64,000 nt of DNA. It comes from Dichetophora obliterata. Taxonomy: Eukaryota > Arthropoda > Insecta > Diptera > Sciomyzidae. Each line of letters begins with the position of its first letter. The stretch's first letter is position 1. Both the position numbers and the translations under genes were made by a program. The stretch lies in NCBI GenBank assembly GCA_963920525.1, contig OY986439.1, positions 5,226,501 through 5,290,500 on the forward strand, given 5' to 3'. The notes under the pieces are model-generated. The model was given only the letters and a program-made list of their open reading frames with translations, did not search any database and was not told where the DNA came from. Positions 1 through 11,457 of this stretch are shown here, piece by piece.

Positions 1-162
1 GTTGCGGACAAAGTGAACGCCGATTCAGACAGACAGGCAGGCAGACGCAGGCAGGTACATGCAAAGAAACGAGACATAAATAACTTTTGTTTCGCTTGTT
101 CACATAGTTTGCCTGCGCCTGCCTGCTTGCCTGTCTGCTTCGGCGTTCACTCTGTTTGCAAC
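1..162. repeat. Inverted repeat, about 56 bp arms, rich in CAGGCAGG
   Basis: Positions 1-57 and 107-162 are near-perfect inverted copies (gttgc..acaaagtgaacgccga against the complement of tcggcgttcactctgtttgcaac), separated by about 50 bp. The arms are much richer in G+C than the surrounding DNA and carry short gcagg/gacag runs. This could be a small foldback element or the end of a MITE. The window starts at the arm edge, so a target duplication cannot be tested. Confidence 0.75.
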
Positions 163-590
163 CTAACTCAATGGCGCTGCGCTTGAGATGTTTGTGCCGT
201 AACATGTGTTGCACACAAACACACATGATTTGTTTTAGTTTTGCTGGTCAATTTTTTTATAGAAATTGAATTTTGAGAATAGAAATAGATGAGCAAATGC
301 AATAATGAACATAATTTTGTGTTTGTTTTAAAAAAAAGCATTGGCTCACTAAATTTATTTTCCTACGCATGACTGTTCTAGAAGCTGAAACAAGACTTGA
401 ATCAAGAAAATATTTTCTTAATTCAAGCAAACGCAGAGTTGTCATGATTAACAAATTACAAATTACAACAATCATGAAAATCTTGAAGTTGTTGTAAAAG
501 AGTCGCTAGACAACAAAATCTACGTTTAAGATCACTGTTGCCAAGGTGTGTTAAAAAAGCATGCGAAAGTGTTGTTGCTTTTTGCAAATC
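163..590. other. AT-rich non-coding stretch
   Basis: No convincing gene. A 'ttgaatcaagaaaat' motif near 395-430 is an outlying degenerate copy of the tandem repeat that follows. Confidence 0.5.
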
Positions 591-1030
591 GAGCAAATTA
601 TTCTTGTTTTCAATAAATTATTTACTTGAATCAAGCTAAGCGTTCTTAATTAAAGGAAAATAAATTTCTTAAATTGAGTGAATTATTTTAGTTTTCTATA
701 AATTTTTACCGAAATTAAGCAAATTGTTCTCAATTCAAGGAAATTAAATTTCTTAAATCAAGCAAACTATTCTAGTTTTTTGAAAATTATGAACTTGAAT
801 CAAGAAAATTGTTCTCAATTCAAGACAAATAAATCAAGCAAATTATTCTAGTCTTCAGCCAATGTTTACTTGAATCAAGCAAATTTTTTTCTCCTTTCAA
901 GTAAATATTAGACTCGAATGTAGGAAAAATATTCTTGAGTTTTAAGCAAATGTTGCTTGAATTGAGTATTTTTTTTTTGTTCATATCATGTGTTTTAAAT
1001 TTGCTCAATTCTAGCAAAATAACGCTTGAA
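591..1030. repeat. Degenerate tandem repeat, about 80 bp period
   Basis: Units begin near 591, 677, 761 and 837 with the pattern agcaaattattctagtttt, followed by acttgaatcaag and ttctcaattcaagg. The spacings are about 85, 84 and 76 bp. Further decayed copies run to about 1030. The CTTGAATCAAG core is itself nearly palindromic. Frames crossing it are repeat artefacts. Confidence 0.75.
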
Positions 1031-1239
1031 ATAAGAAATTTGCGCTTGATTGTAAACTAATAGCCTATTTACTTTATTTGAGCACAGAATGCATGATTTG
1101 TTTCTTTCCGTGTATACAGAGTCCCGTCTGCAGGGAACATATTTCAAAACTCAAATCATAAAAATATATTTTTCTTTAAAGACATCTCATCCCCTGTTCA
1201 TTATAGATAATTAAAATAAAATCATAAAAAAAAATATTT

Positions 1240-1275
1240 TTACAAAATATAGTAACTCCGGGTACATCAGCTAGT
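1240..1275 (+). mobile_element. Helitron-like 3' end (fragment)
   Basis: The stretch 'agtaactccgggtacatcag' followed by CTAGT closely matches the 3' end at 19381-19406 (gagtaacaccgggtatatcag then CTAGT). Helitrons end in CTRR and insert between A and T, which fits CTAG|T at 1271-1275. The 5' end of this copy is not recognisable. Confidence 0.5.
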
Positions 1276-3019
1276 TAGTCATAAGAAATTAGTAAAATAA
1301 AAAATAATAGTTTTAAAGACAAAATACAAAATCAAAGCAAAAAATTTATTCAATTCAAGGCCTTTTAGCAATAAAAATAATAACACTTATTCTAAAATTG
1401 ATAGTTTATGACTGTTCTTCAACTTGATGATGTTATACGATAAATTTTGGCCCATGACGTAATAGTTCCTGCGAACAATTTTGTGTTCTCATGCGACATT
1501 TTTGCAAACATTTTTAGTCGATTAGGTCGAATTTTTTATTATGTGGCATATCAGTTTTTGCAATAAGCCCTTAAATGCGTCAAAATTGATTTACTTATCG
1601 TAAAGAGACGTAGATATTTCACGCACCTGTTATCACCATTTTTGGTACATGAAACGTTTCTTAAAAATACACAAGACCATAAGAATAAATCAGCTATTAT
1701 TCAAGGACTTTGCAATGAGTTTTTTCTGTACTTGTTGAAAAAAAAAATTTTTAAAAAAATACATTTTGAGAACCTACTTTAAAAAATGTCTATTTTAAAC
1801 AATTCTAACGTCCATCGCGTGATATTAAGAAGCAAATACAGGGTTTCAGTAACCGTAAAAAAAAACAAACGTAATACAATCTATAAAAAATGTAACTTAC
1901 TTTCGCCATGAAAATGCAAACGAAGGCTTTTGAGGACAAATGGTCACAACGGAGAGTCATGAATGTGGAAAACCATAGAAAAGTCATTTGTATTAAAAAT
2001 AATGCTCAAACTTTTGTTATTCAAAAACAAAGCGAAGCTAGTGGAAAAGATGTAGAAGAAAAATGTAGGGAATGAAGTCTGGCTAAATGGAGGGTCGCTA
2101 AATTTAGCTCATGATGTTTGTTTTATATTTAATAATAATGAAGAGGGAAAAAATTAAGTGAAATACTTTACCGTGCACATTTTTTTAAACGCCGTTAAAC
2201 TGCTAGGTAAATGCTTTTTTAACAGTTTTTCCCATTTTTATTTTTTCTATTTTTGAGTTGTCCTGAAATAATTTATGCACGGACAAGGACTAGGTACAAC
2301 AAAACAAAATAACAACAATGGCAACAATTTATACAGCTTCTTATTCACATTTAATTGTTTTATGCAATTTTTATAATTGTTTTGGTTTTTTTTTTTTGCA
2401 AAATAGAAAAGAAAAAGAAATAAATAGCGGAGGAAAAACTTTGAAGTCTGCAGGATAGCAGAAGTTTTAAGGCGGCTGGTTGGACAAAATTAAAGTGCCG
2501 GAAAGTTAGCTTAGAACAAGCAAGGCAAGGAAGTTTATTTAAGCGTTTTTACATTTAATACAAAAAAAAAATAGCGACGTCTTTGTTGCTGTAGTTGTTT
2601 GTTTTCCCATTTGAAGTTGTCATTCTTTGTTGTTTACAAGAACGTCATAAACGGTCATCATGTTAAATGAAACATAATGGAACCAACTCGCACCTATTCT
2701 CTAAATCCCTCATAAAATCAACAACAACAATGATGGAAACAAAAAGCCGACAAGTGTTGCTGTTGCCTCTTCAAAACATTTCAGCAGCAGACTTTTTATG
2801 AGATTTATTGCGAGTCCAAATAATTGCAAGAGCCCCACCTTCGACAGTCACACATGTCATTGATTGGTATTTATGTGAGTTTAAGTGTTGGAGTGTTTTG
2901 CAGTCACAGTAAGTGTGTGAGTATGTGAGTGAGTGAGTGAGTGAGTGTATGAGTGTGTGTGCGTTTAGTTGACATTGATTTTCAATGCTTTTCAAATCTT
3001 TTGCTTCCTTTTGAACTAC
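1276..3019. other. AT-rich non-coding stretch
   Basis: No gene recognised. It contains poly-A/T tracts and a TG/GA microsatellite near 2911-2962. Frames on the minus strand through that microsatellite are low complexity. Confidence 0.5.
2911..2962. repeat. GTGA/GTGT microsatellite
   Basis: Imperfect runs of gtgt and gtga repeats. Confidence 0.85.
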
Positions 3020-3554
3020 CCCAGTGGGCAATTCAGTCAGGCCTCTTGAAAAAAAGGCATGTATTAACGGCTTCTTTTGGCTCAACACACCTGACAACAT
3101 CACTGCATCGATGAGGAGCTTCTATAAGGCCTACCTGTTAAAAGGAAGGCAAGAAGTTTTCGTTATTTCTCTGTGATGTGTATGTGAGTTGAAAGTGCTG
3201 TGTTTTTGTTTATTGATCTTACGGTTTAAATGTTATTATAGAACAAACAAACTTAAATCTATACTAAAATCTATTAAGGCTTTTTATTTTCAATATGCTT
3301 AAAAGGTTTACTGATTAATTGCATACTGAAAACTTAAAAAAAATGTCAATGACTAAAAGGAGCTCTGCTTTTACTAAATAATGAAGTTGAACTAGCTATT
3401 CCAGAAAAAATAATTAATAAAGCGTCGTTAAAGAGGTACAATGCAGTATATAATAACTAATAACTTTTGATAATACCATGGGTTTTTTTTCGCTAATAAC
3501 TACTTTCGAAAATATTTTAAGCAAATATAAAGATAAATTCCCAGTAACCAATAT

Positions 3555-4580
3555 TTAAAGACACACTATATGGCAGAATTGGCATATTTAACTTTTAGCA
3601 AAAAAAAATTTTTCCACTTTTTTTGTGGGCTTCTTATGTATTTGGGCTTCTTATTACAATTCTGAAAAAATTAATGGCCGTTCTCATCTGGTTTAGAAGT
3701 TATAGAGGTCCAAAGTTGAAAAATGGGCTCGAAAATCTTTTCTATATATAAACAAAATGGCTATTAAAAGAAAGGCTATGCTATTACCTATTTAATAAGC
3801 TATTAAATATAAAATTCCATTAATTGCTTTTTGAGATATAACTGTTTTTATGTACCAACTATTAAATAAAACAAAGTTTTTGGACTTTCAGGTTAATATA
3901 TCAAAACATGAAAAAATTGCGCGATTTTTTAAACCAATTTTTCACTTATTTCGTTTTTAACATAAATGATTTTCTCAACAAAAAATTTGTTTAATTTACC
4001 TTTGACTTCCACCTTAATATATCAAAACATGAAAAATTCTTCGCCTACGGCGCTTACTTCGTTGATCATAACATTACGTATGAATATAAATACTTTGAAA
4101 CATTTTTAGAAAAAATAGAGCAGTTTTTAAAAACACTTCTCATTTTCTAAATCACAATGCTATTTATACACTAACCTTATTTAATGTAAAAACTTCGGGT
4201 TAACATCAACTTAGGACCATTTGAAGGTAAAAAATTTTATATCACAAAAACATCTTCAAACGTAAAATTTTCTTAGTCCAAAAAGAGCTATATCTTTAAG
4301 AAATATGCATGGAATTTCAAGATTTATACTTCGTTGAATAGATGCTTGCGTTGTCTTTTTTTTATACCTATAAATATTAGTTTTGTTGCAAAATTGAAAA
4401 AAATCACACGTTTTTAAGGCCATTTTTTCAACTTTGGACCCATATAACTTGTGAACGACTTGAGAGCGGCCCTAAATTTTTTCACTATTAGCTTTTTTAG
4501 CTCCAAATACACATTTTGAAAAAAAAAATAAAAAAAGACCATTTTTGCTAAAGGTTAAATGTTCCGCAGAATCAAAATAT
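3555..4580. repeat. Foldback repeat family F, copy 1
   Basis: Two diverged arms of about 300 bp face each other (about 3555-3860 and 4250-4580). Each carries the series: 'ggtttagaagttata', 'tccaaagttgaaaaa', a stretch of 'ctattcaa' then 'aattcca', and 'gatataactgttttt'. The same pieces in the same order occur in the palindrome at 36082-36683 and in one half copy at 43335-43545. It is probably a non-autonomous inverted-repeat element. No protein is encoded. Confidence 0.7.
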
Positions 4581-4879
4581 TGCGTAATTTTAGTAATATA
4601 TCTTTACATCAACTCATAGCGGAAAGATAACATTTCCCGTAATATGTCTCAAATGAAAATAAAAATAATGTTATCTATTATTTTATAGCCGATATACTCT
4701 TAAATCTCATAAACACTTATATTTATAATAATACATATTCGGTTTTATGTATATTTACCCATATTTACCCCCTATACAAAATTTTCTTTATGAAACTCCT
4801 CAAAGTATTCCCCTATAAGTCAATAGACACTAATTATTGGATCCTAGAAATTATCTTTAAGGAATTTGTTTTTAGATTT

Positions 4880-5110
4880 AATATTTTTATTTATTTAAAA
4901 ATAAATTATTGAAAACCAGCCTTATAAAAATTTTATGAATATATTATCCCATGAAAATATATTATCCCATTATTATAACTTCCAAAATATTACTTCTTAT
5001 TATCCAAAGGAGAAAGTTTTAAAAAGTGGAATTTAATATATTGAATTATATTGAATATATAGAATTATATTGAATATATATTGAATATATTGAATATATT
5101 GAATATTGAA
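4880..5110. repeat. AT-rich simple repeat with TTGAATATAT units
   Basis: The units ttgaatatat/ttgaattata are repeated near 5035-5110, within a broader AT-only tract. Confidence 0.7.
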
Positions 5111-5601
5111 GATATTGAAATAAATGTATTTACCCCTAATAAAAATTTTTCATATATTACTGGCATTTCTGCTCTTAACGGCTGCGTTCTGTGGACAGAC
5201 ACAATGCCAAATTGGAATACCTTAAGGCCATTCAAACGCAGACTTTATCTTAAAAAACTTGGATGTGATTTTGTTCAGAAAACGACGTAGAGAAAGAATG
5301 ACATGACTCAATCGTCTGTAGATGTTGTCCGATACACAAGAAGTCTAGCAACATTCTACTCCTGCAAATACTATAGAAAGAAGAAAAAAAGCAAGCCAAC
5401 GAGCCGTATGTAAATTGTAAAATGCATTTTTAAAAAAGCGCTTTTAGCAGAGCTTTTTAGCAAAGTGAGTGGTGAAGTACTGACAAATTTTCCCATTCCA
5501 TACAAAGAATAAAACGGTGTTTGCAAGGATTATGGAAGGCCTATAAGAACTTAACGCCGGCCTGCTAGAAGGCCTTCGGACTCCCGCAATTGCCCACTGG
5601 G

Positions 5602-7029
5602 CTTCTTTCATGATGTTGTTGTTGTTTTTTACTGTGCTTTTTTACGATTGTTAGATTTTTTTTGCTGTGCGTCTTTGAGTTTTCGAGAAAACACTGCCAA
5701 GTGGTACACTTTTAGTCCTTGCTTCTTGAAGCTCATAACTCCAACTTAAGCTGCTGCAGCAACCGTTACGCTTTGTCAATAATAATCACAACAAACATAA
5801 CAACAACAACAACAGCAACCAACACCACAATAACAATTCCAAGCTCATGTTTAACACATTAATGGAATTTTTATTAAGTTGTTGGCAACATTTGTTGCTG
5901 CCTCATTTTATTCTGCGTAAACAATTATCGACAAATTGTGCCTTTATGGAGTGGAGTTCCATGAGCAGGCAAACACTCAACGACACAGTCTTCCTTTGTA
6001 ACAACAACAGTAGCAACAACAACAACAACAATGGCAAAGTATAGCGCTGTCGCTGAAATTATTTCCGATCAATGCCAATGTAACAACGGGTGCGATTGAC
6101 ACTCTTTGCAGCAACAACATGCTGCTCGAATACTGTGGCAATCATTCTTCTTGTTGCTATCTTTATTGTTTTTGTAAACTTAATGCTCTGCCACACTCGA
6201 AAAAAGTTGTTTTGTTTCATTTAAAATAGGCTAATTTGTTTGTTTAACAATTTTTACAGTTAAAATAAACAATTTGTTTTTTTCTGTTTAGTGTTGAAAA
6301 ATCTCTAGTGTTGCTGCAACATATCAGCATCTCCAGCGATGTCCACATTGGTATTTATTCATTTTAATCTTTCTCCAATTAGCGCCAGCAGTTTTTTTCA
6401 AGTTCTGCTTAATTATAAACAATTATTTGCTACAACCTGTGGCAACGCCACAACTGATTAACACTTACGCACACGTGAAGAAGTAAAACACCAAGAAACG
6501 CCAATAACATGGCGTGATTATGGTTTGTGCTTCAGCTCTGTATTTTAACCTCAGAAGAAACGACCATCTCGTGCTTGTCTCTGAACTATTTATAGCTTAA
6601 ATTATATATCGGGTGACAGAAAACTTTGAACGAAGTCAAATCAATATACAATTTTAATATGTTTCGCATTAATTGGGCGTGGCAAATATAACAAAGCATT
6701 CAACGGTTTGGAGTTAGCAAACGATATAGGTTTTTTATTTAAATATCAAAGAACCAAGGCATGCGCCTTATACATACAAGGTTTTGTCTTTGACCTGAAA
6801 GGAAAGGGATAGATTTTTTAGAGGAATTGATTGGAACCATACGTGAATTATTGATTAGGCGAAACAACTGTGAAAGACAATTTGAATTGCTTTTAACCGA
6901 GGCTAGTGTTATGCCTTAACCTTGACAAGCATTTCGAGCCCTTAGTTGTGTTCCTGTCCTTTAATTACACATTTTCCACAATTCAGTTGTGGCCTTTTTT
7001 AGTTTTTCCATAATTCTTAAATGTAGGAA
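5602..7029. other. Non-coding stretch with CAA/CAG runs
   Basis: Runs of caacaa and agcaac occur at about 5790-5825 and 6000-6035, with complementary gttgtt runs at 5609-5625. These are typical of fly intergenic or intronic DNA. No gene recognised. Confidence 0.5.
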
Positions 7030-7145
7030 ATAACAAAGAAACTGAAAAGAGCCATGCCCGATCTCGGATTCGAACCAGGGACCTCTGGATTGATAGTCTA
7101 GCGCACTCTGCACTACTACTAGCTCCGACTGGTTATCGTCCAAAC
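7030..7145 (-). other. tRNA-like fragment (probable SINE head or tRNA pseudogene)
   Basis: On the minus strand an intact B box (GGTTCGAATCC, forward 7066-7076) follows a recognisable anticodon arm with the 7-nt loop CTATCAA, which would place ATC at the anticodon position. The D arm (gctagtagtagtgcagagtgc) is badly degraded and no acceptor stem closes, so it is not a functional tRNA. The flanking DNA shows no obvious SINE body or target duplication. Confidence 0.55.
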
Positions 7146-7891
7146 CGGTTTTCTTTAAATTTTTTTGCATTAATTGTGATTAACCTGCGACAGGGCTAAA
7201 ATTATAATTCGTTTGTTATCTTTATCGTCTAAACCGTTAACGATTTGCAGTTATAAACCAATTAAGCTCAAATGACCAATTATTTGATACCTGTTTCGTC
7301 CAGGTGTATTAAGGTGTTAAATGGAAACGTGGAAAAAATCAAATAAAATATAAAAATTTGTTGCAAGTTATGAATCGTTTGGTAACTAAATCGTTTAAAT
7401 CTATTTAGTGGTTCTCGCGTAAAAGTGTAACAAACACACAACGTTACAAGCGCTTTATATAAAAGTATAGTTGCAAGAGGAAGAAAGCACTTTGCTCTCG
7501 CTACCGTTTCTAATTAAATATAGCAAGAGCGAAGCGCTAACATCTGATGACATGACATCTTTAGAAAATGCGCTATCCATAAGGAAGAAAATCATTCTGC
7601 TGCTTTTTGGAAACAAGTATTTAACAGGGATCCAACTAAATTATGAATTTTTAAATATAAATCAAATTATACCAGTTAATTTTTTATCGTTATTTTTTGA
7701 TCAAAAATAAAAATCAATCGTTGATCGATATTTTTTCTATCAGAAATTCAGATCAAAAGAGATTAACATACAATTTATGAATGATTTAATTATTTAAATT
7801 CAAATAAAAAACTGCTTTTAGTTAAAAGCGCAATGAACCCAAAATTTTTTGGTAGGATTTTCACACCAAGACAAATTGAAGCAGGACTGCA
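7146..7891. other. AT-rich non-coding stretch
   Basis: No gene. At about 7690-7770 it holds one isolated copy of the GATC-rich motif (tttttgatcaaaaataaaaa / gatcgatattttttc) that forms arrays at 32340, 61960 and 63505. Confidence 0.45.
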
Positions 7892-7893
7892 TA

Positions 7894-9309
7894 CAGTGGC
7901 TCACAGCTTATTTGATACACAACCTGTTCTAAGATTACAGCGCTAATATTTTAATAATTGAACAAATTTAGGAAAAATTTTAATGCAAGTTTATAGGATA
8001 GTGTATGGAGTTTAACCAAGTAACTTTCTTATTTATTTTAATTGTTACCTAACAACACAAGAACTAAAAATAAAAAACCACTGAAAAATTTTAAGTCACA
8101 GCTTATTTGATACAGTTCAAATTTAACTTAAAAATCATATACACTATTGTTTTTTTTCTACTTTTTATATTTTGTGTGGTATTCTTTTGTCCTAACAAGG
8201 GCCTGCAACCTGTTTGGCATTGAATTGACAAGCTTTCTTGTAATGTCTGGTGTAATTTTCTGACATTCCTATAGTAACGACTTCTTCAATTCTTATGTTA
8301 TTGTCCAACAAGGCCCACGGGTTTTCAATGTCAGGTGACTGTGCCGGTGGTGCCATCAAGTGAGAACAGTTCCATATGAGCCAAGACTGCACAATTCCCG
8401 ACTTATGCTTCAGGTCGTTGTCTTGAAAAAACCCGAACTTGTGGAGTATACCAAATTTCTCAGCATTTCTTCTGTATTTATTGTGTATTTTTGTAAATCA
8501 GTTGAAAAGTTATAATATTTTCACTATATAGAATAGTCTTCCTGATCAATTCTTTTGTATGCAATTAAATTAAAAATTCAATCCATAATTTTTCCGACGT
8601 TCTTCAGTATTTTTAGGTACATTTTCCAATATTACATTTGTTTTTTTCTATTATTCCATTAATAAATTCTAAATTTCCTACGCCAGCTGCAGACATACAA
8701 TCCCAAATAATCACGCTAGCGCCACCATGCTTTACAGTAGCTTTGAGGTTCTGTTTGTTGAGTTCTGTATTTGGTTTCCGCCAGACGTAGGACATGCCAT
8801 CGGAGCCAAAAATGTTGAACTTTGATTCATCCGAAAAAATTACAGTGTTTCAGAAGTCAGAGTTCTTGCAGACATGTTCTTTAGCAAAGACTTTGTTGAT
8901 TTTTCCTGTTTATGAAAAGCTTTTTACGAGCTACTCGGCCATTAAAGTCTGGTAGCGAAGCATGCGGCGAATAGTTTCTACACTGTACGACTTACCTAGT
9001 TCATGCTGAATCTCGGTAGCTAGATTTGGAGTCCATAACTTCGGGTTTTCCTTAATTTTAAGGACAATATATCGCTCAGACGCGTTAAAAATTTTGTTTG
9101 GTACACTTCTACTCTTATCTTTTACCCGATGTTCGCGAACAAAGCACTCAATAATATGTTGCACTGTGGAAGCACTTAAATTAACATTTTTCTGCTGTTT
9201 TCCGAATCGATTCGCCCATTCAAATTTTGTCGATAAAATTCTTAGTTTTTAAGTTACATCGGTTTTTATTTTAAAAAGAGCACTGTATCAAATAAGCTGT
9301 GAGCCACTG
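7894..9309 (-). mobile_element. Tc1-like DNA transposon, full span, defective
   Basis: It is bounded by a perfect 26 bp terminal inverted repeat beginning CAGTGGCTCACAGCTT (7894-7919 and 9284-9309) and a TA duplication (7892-7893, 9310-9311), the hallmark of Tc1/mariner insertion. A second copy of the terminal motif (tcacagcttatttgatacag) lies inside at about 8095-8115, resembling the IR/DR layout of some Tc1 elements, but no partner is seen at the right end. Total length is 1,416 bp, close to a full element. The transposase inside is broken. Confidence 0.93.
8158..9240 (-). pseudogene. Tc1-like transposase pseudogene
   Basis: The minus strand encodes, in several frames, the parts of a DD34E transposase that would cut and join the element's ends in the nucleus. 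In order: an N-terminal helix-turn-helix/paired-like region (about 9165-8935, ending ETIRRMLRYQ), the first catalytic Asp in FSDESKFNIFGSDGM (about 8850-8805), then KHGGASVIIWDCMS, the second Asp in the QDND-like segment near 8425, a PPAQSPDIENPW segment carrying the third acidic site, and a C-terminus NSMPNRLQALVR ending at 8158. Stops and frameshifts separate these pieces, so it cannot make active protein. Confidence 0.9.
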
Positions 9310-9311
9310 TA

Positions 9312-10859
9312 TATTCAAACTCAGTAGGATTTGTATAAAAAAAAAGCCAAATGTTCCAAATGCTCAAGAACCAGAGAAGGATGTGTGGCTTTAAATTTTG
9401 AAGGTTAAAAAGACACTGAAGAGCAGCTAACAACATTGCAAAATAAAAGTACGTTTAATGTTTTTGTATTGCAATAATTTTAAATTTGGGCGTGCTCTTT
9501 CTTTGCGCTACAGTTTTGTAAATAATACTATGTGAATAATGCAAAAAGTAGTAGAAAAAATTTTAAAGTAGAAAGCTTCCAACTGCGTTATGTCAAACTT
9601 TCAGCAATTAGTGTATCGAAAAATTAACCGGAAAATCAGCTTAAAATTTAATCTAGTGAGGCATTCGCTACTTGGCCTTAAAATAAACGAGATCAGTTAG
9701 TGTTCTTTGTCTGCGCCTTGTTCTTGAATCTAACCTCTTTCTCACAAAGGCAACTAACTGGCTCTTAAGAGCCAACTAAGTGTTTTCCAACTTCTTTCCA
9801 AATCAGCGTTTCAGCTTCATTTTAGCCATAGCCGTGGCTACCGATGTCTTTTTTTGGTGATAATTAATGTCAAGTGGCATGCGAGTGCATTCCACACCTA
9901 ATAGAATCAGCTTATATGTACAGGCAACAACAACAATAACAACAGCTTTTACTAACTACTGTACTGCGTTGTGCCAACTGGGAATCAGCACTTCCATAGA
10001 GCGTGATCGTTTGTTCTTCCATTCAGTTAAGGGTACGTGGGTTTCAACTGCTTTTTTGGGCCAAAGAATCTTGGACGACATACAACGTTGTAGTCGTGCG
10101 TTGGTTCGTCTTGTCTTTGAAGAAATGCTCAAGATATGAAAACTTAATTAATTGTGTCTACGTCCAGCTCGATTTCATTTACACCATATTTACGCCGCCT
10201 TTTGCTGCTCAGCTAGCTACATATTTTATTTTTAATTTTTTCTTCAATATCCGTTAATATGTTGTTCTGCTGCGTTGATTCCTCTTATTTGGTTTCTTTT
10301 TTTCTTTGCTTTCTGTTATCAATAGCATTTAAACATTTAATTGAGGTTTGTTATTTTGTTGTCATTCAAAACGTTAATTAATATTTACAGTTACAATTTG
10401 CAATTCGCAATCGAACTCAAGTACCTCACGTTCAACACCCGAGTGGCAGTCAGTCAAGAAAGAGTGGAGCGGAGCGTAGTAGATGGTTGGATGGAGTGTT
10501 TTATGAGGTAATTTTAATTGTTGAATTCGTGTCATTATTGTTTGTCGAACAGCTCACAGTTTAATTGGCAAGTGTGCAAAGAAACAAAATAGATAAAAAC
10601 AGCCACAAACTCAAGTGTGTGTGTGTGGGTGTGTGTTATTGGGTGTGGTTGCAGAAGGTGTCGATAGCACTTCACTTCAACCAATAGCACTAACAACAAA
10701 CACAACGAGTGATTAAGAAAATCCTCGGATATTTTTATAAGGAAGAAAAATCAAGCAGCATTTTTGGGAGCGGTATTTAAATTGTGTGGGAAAAATCTAA
10801 ATTCCACGATCGTGCAACATGATATCTTTATGAGGTAGTGATATACTATAGCAACGGTT
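9312..10859. other. Non-coding stretch
   Basis: No gene recognised. It contains a CAA run near 9925, a TG microsatellite at 10615-10636 and a perfect 14 bp palindrome ggctcttaagagcc near 9760. Frames near 9867-10257 have no recognisable family. Confidence 0.5.
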
Positions 10860-11457
10860 AGCAAATGCGGTTTACATCATTAGGAAGATCTGAAAACTTT
10901 GTGACAAATGCTCGAAAGCCTACAAAAATTATTGAGAGGCGTGGAGCATCGAAGAAAACCTCTTCAGTTGCCAAAGTCGTCGAGGGTAATTGCAGCCAAA
11001 ATAGGTAATATTGTCACATCCCGAACAGTGCGTCGTAGATTGGTAAGTGCAAAACTATTCGCAAGGATAACTCGAGAAGTTCCTTTGCTAAGAAAGGCAA
11101 ATTTAAAGAAGAGACAAAATTTTGCTTTGGCACATAAATCCTGAAGCGGTCCTGAAGGCGTGAAGAAGTGATGAAACCAAAATAAATTTGTTCGGTAATG
11201 ATGCTGAGGGGAATGTTTGACGACCCAAAGGCAAAGAATTACATGTTAAATTTAACAAAAAAAGAAGTGAAGCATGGAGACGGCAACATAATGGTGTGGA
11301 GCTGCTTCTCGTGGCAAGGGGAAGGTCCAATCGAAAACCGGATCGAAAGCACTATGGACAGATTGGCTTACAAGGATTTATTAGAGAGTGTCATGCTACC
11401 TTAAGCTCAAGAGAACGTGCCTTTTGTGGAAATTTCAGCAGGATAATGATCCCAAGC

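Larger units (their letters stand above)
3020..5601. mobile_element. Candidate TIR element, ends CCCAGTGGGCAATT
   Basis: CCCAGTGGGCAATT at 3020-3033 recurs as its exact complement at 5588-5601, facing inward. Inside each end there are further shared GGCCT/AAGGC motifs. The 2.6 kb between has no coding potential and holds the foldback at 3555-4580. No clear target duplication is visible, so the pairing could be chance or heavily decayed. Confidence 0.45.

Noticed and set aside
6961..7170. 69-codon frame containing SALDYQSRGPWFES
   Set aside because: This peptide is the well-known false translation of a tRNA-like sequence.
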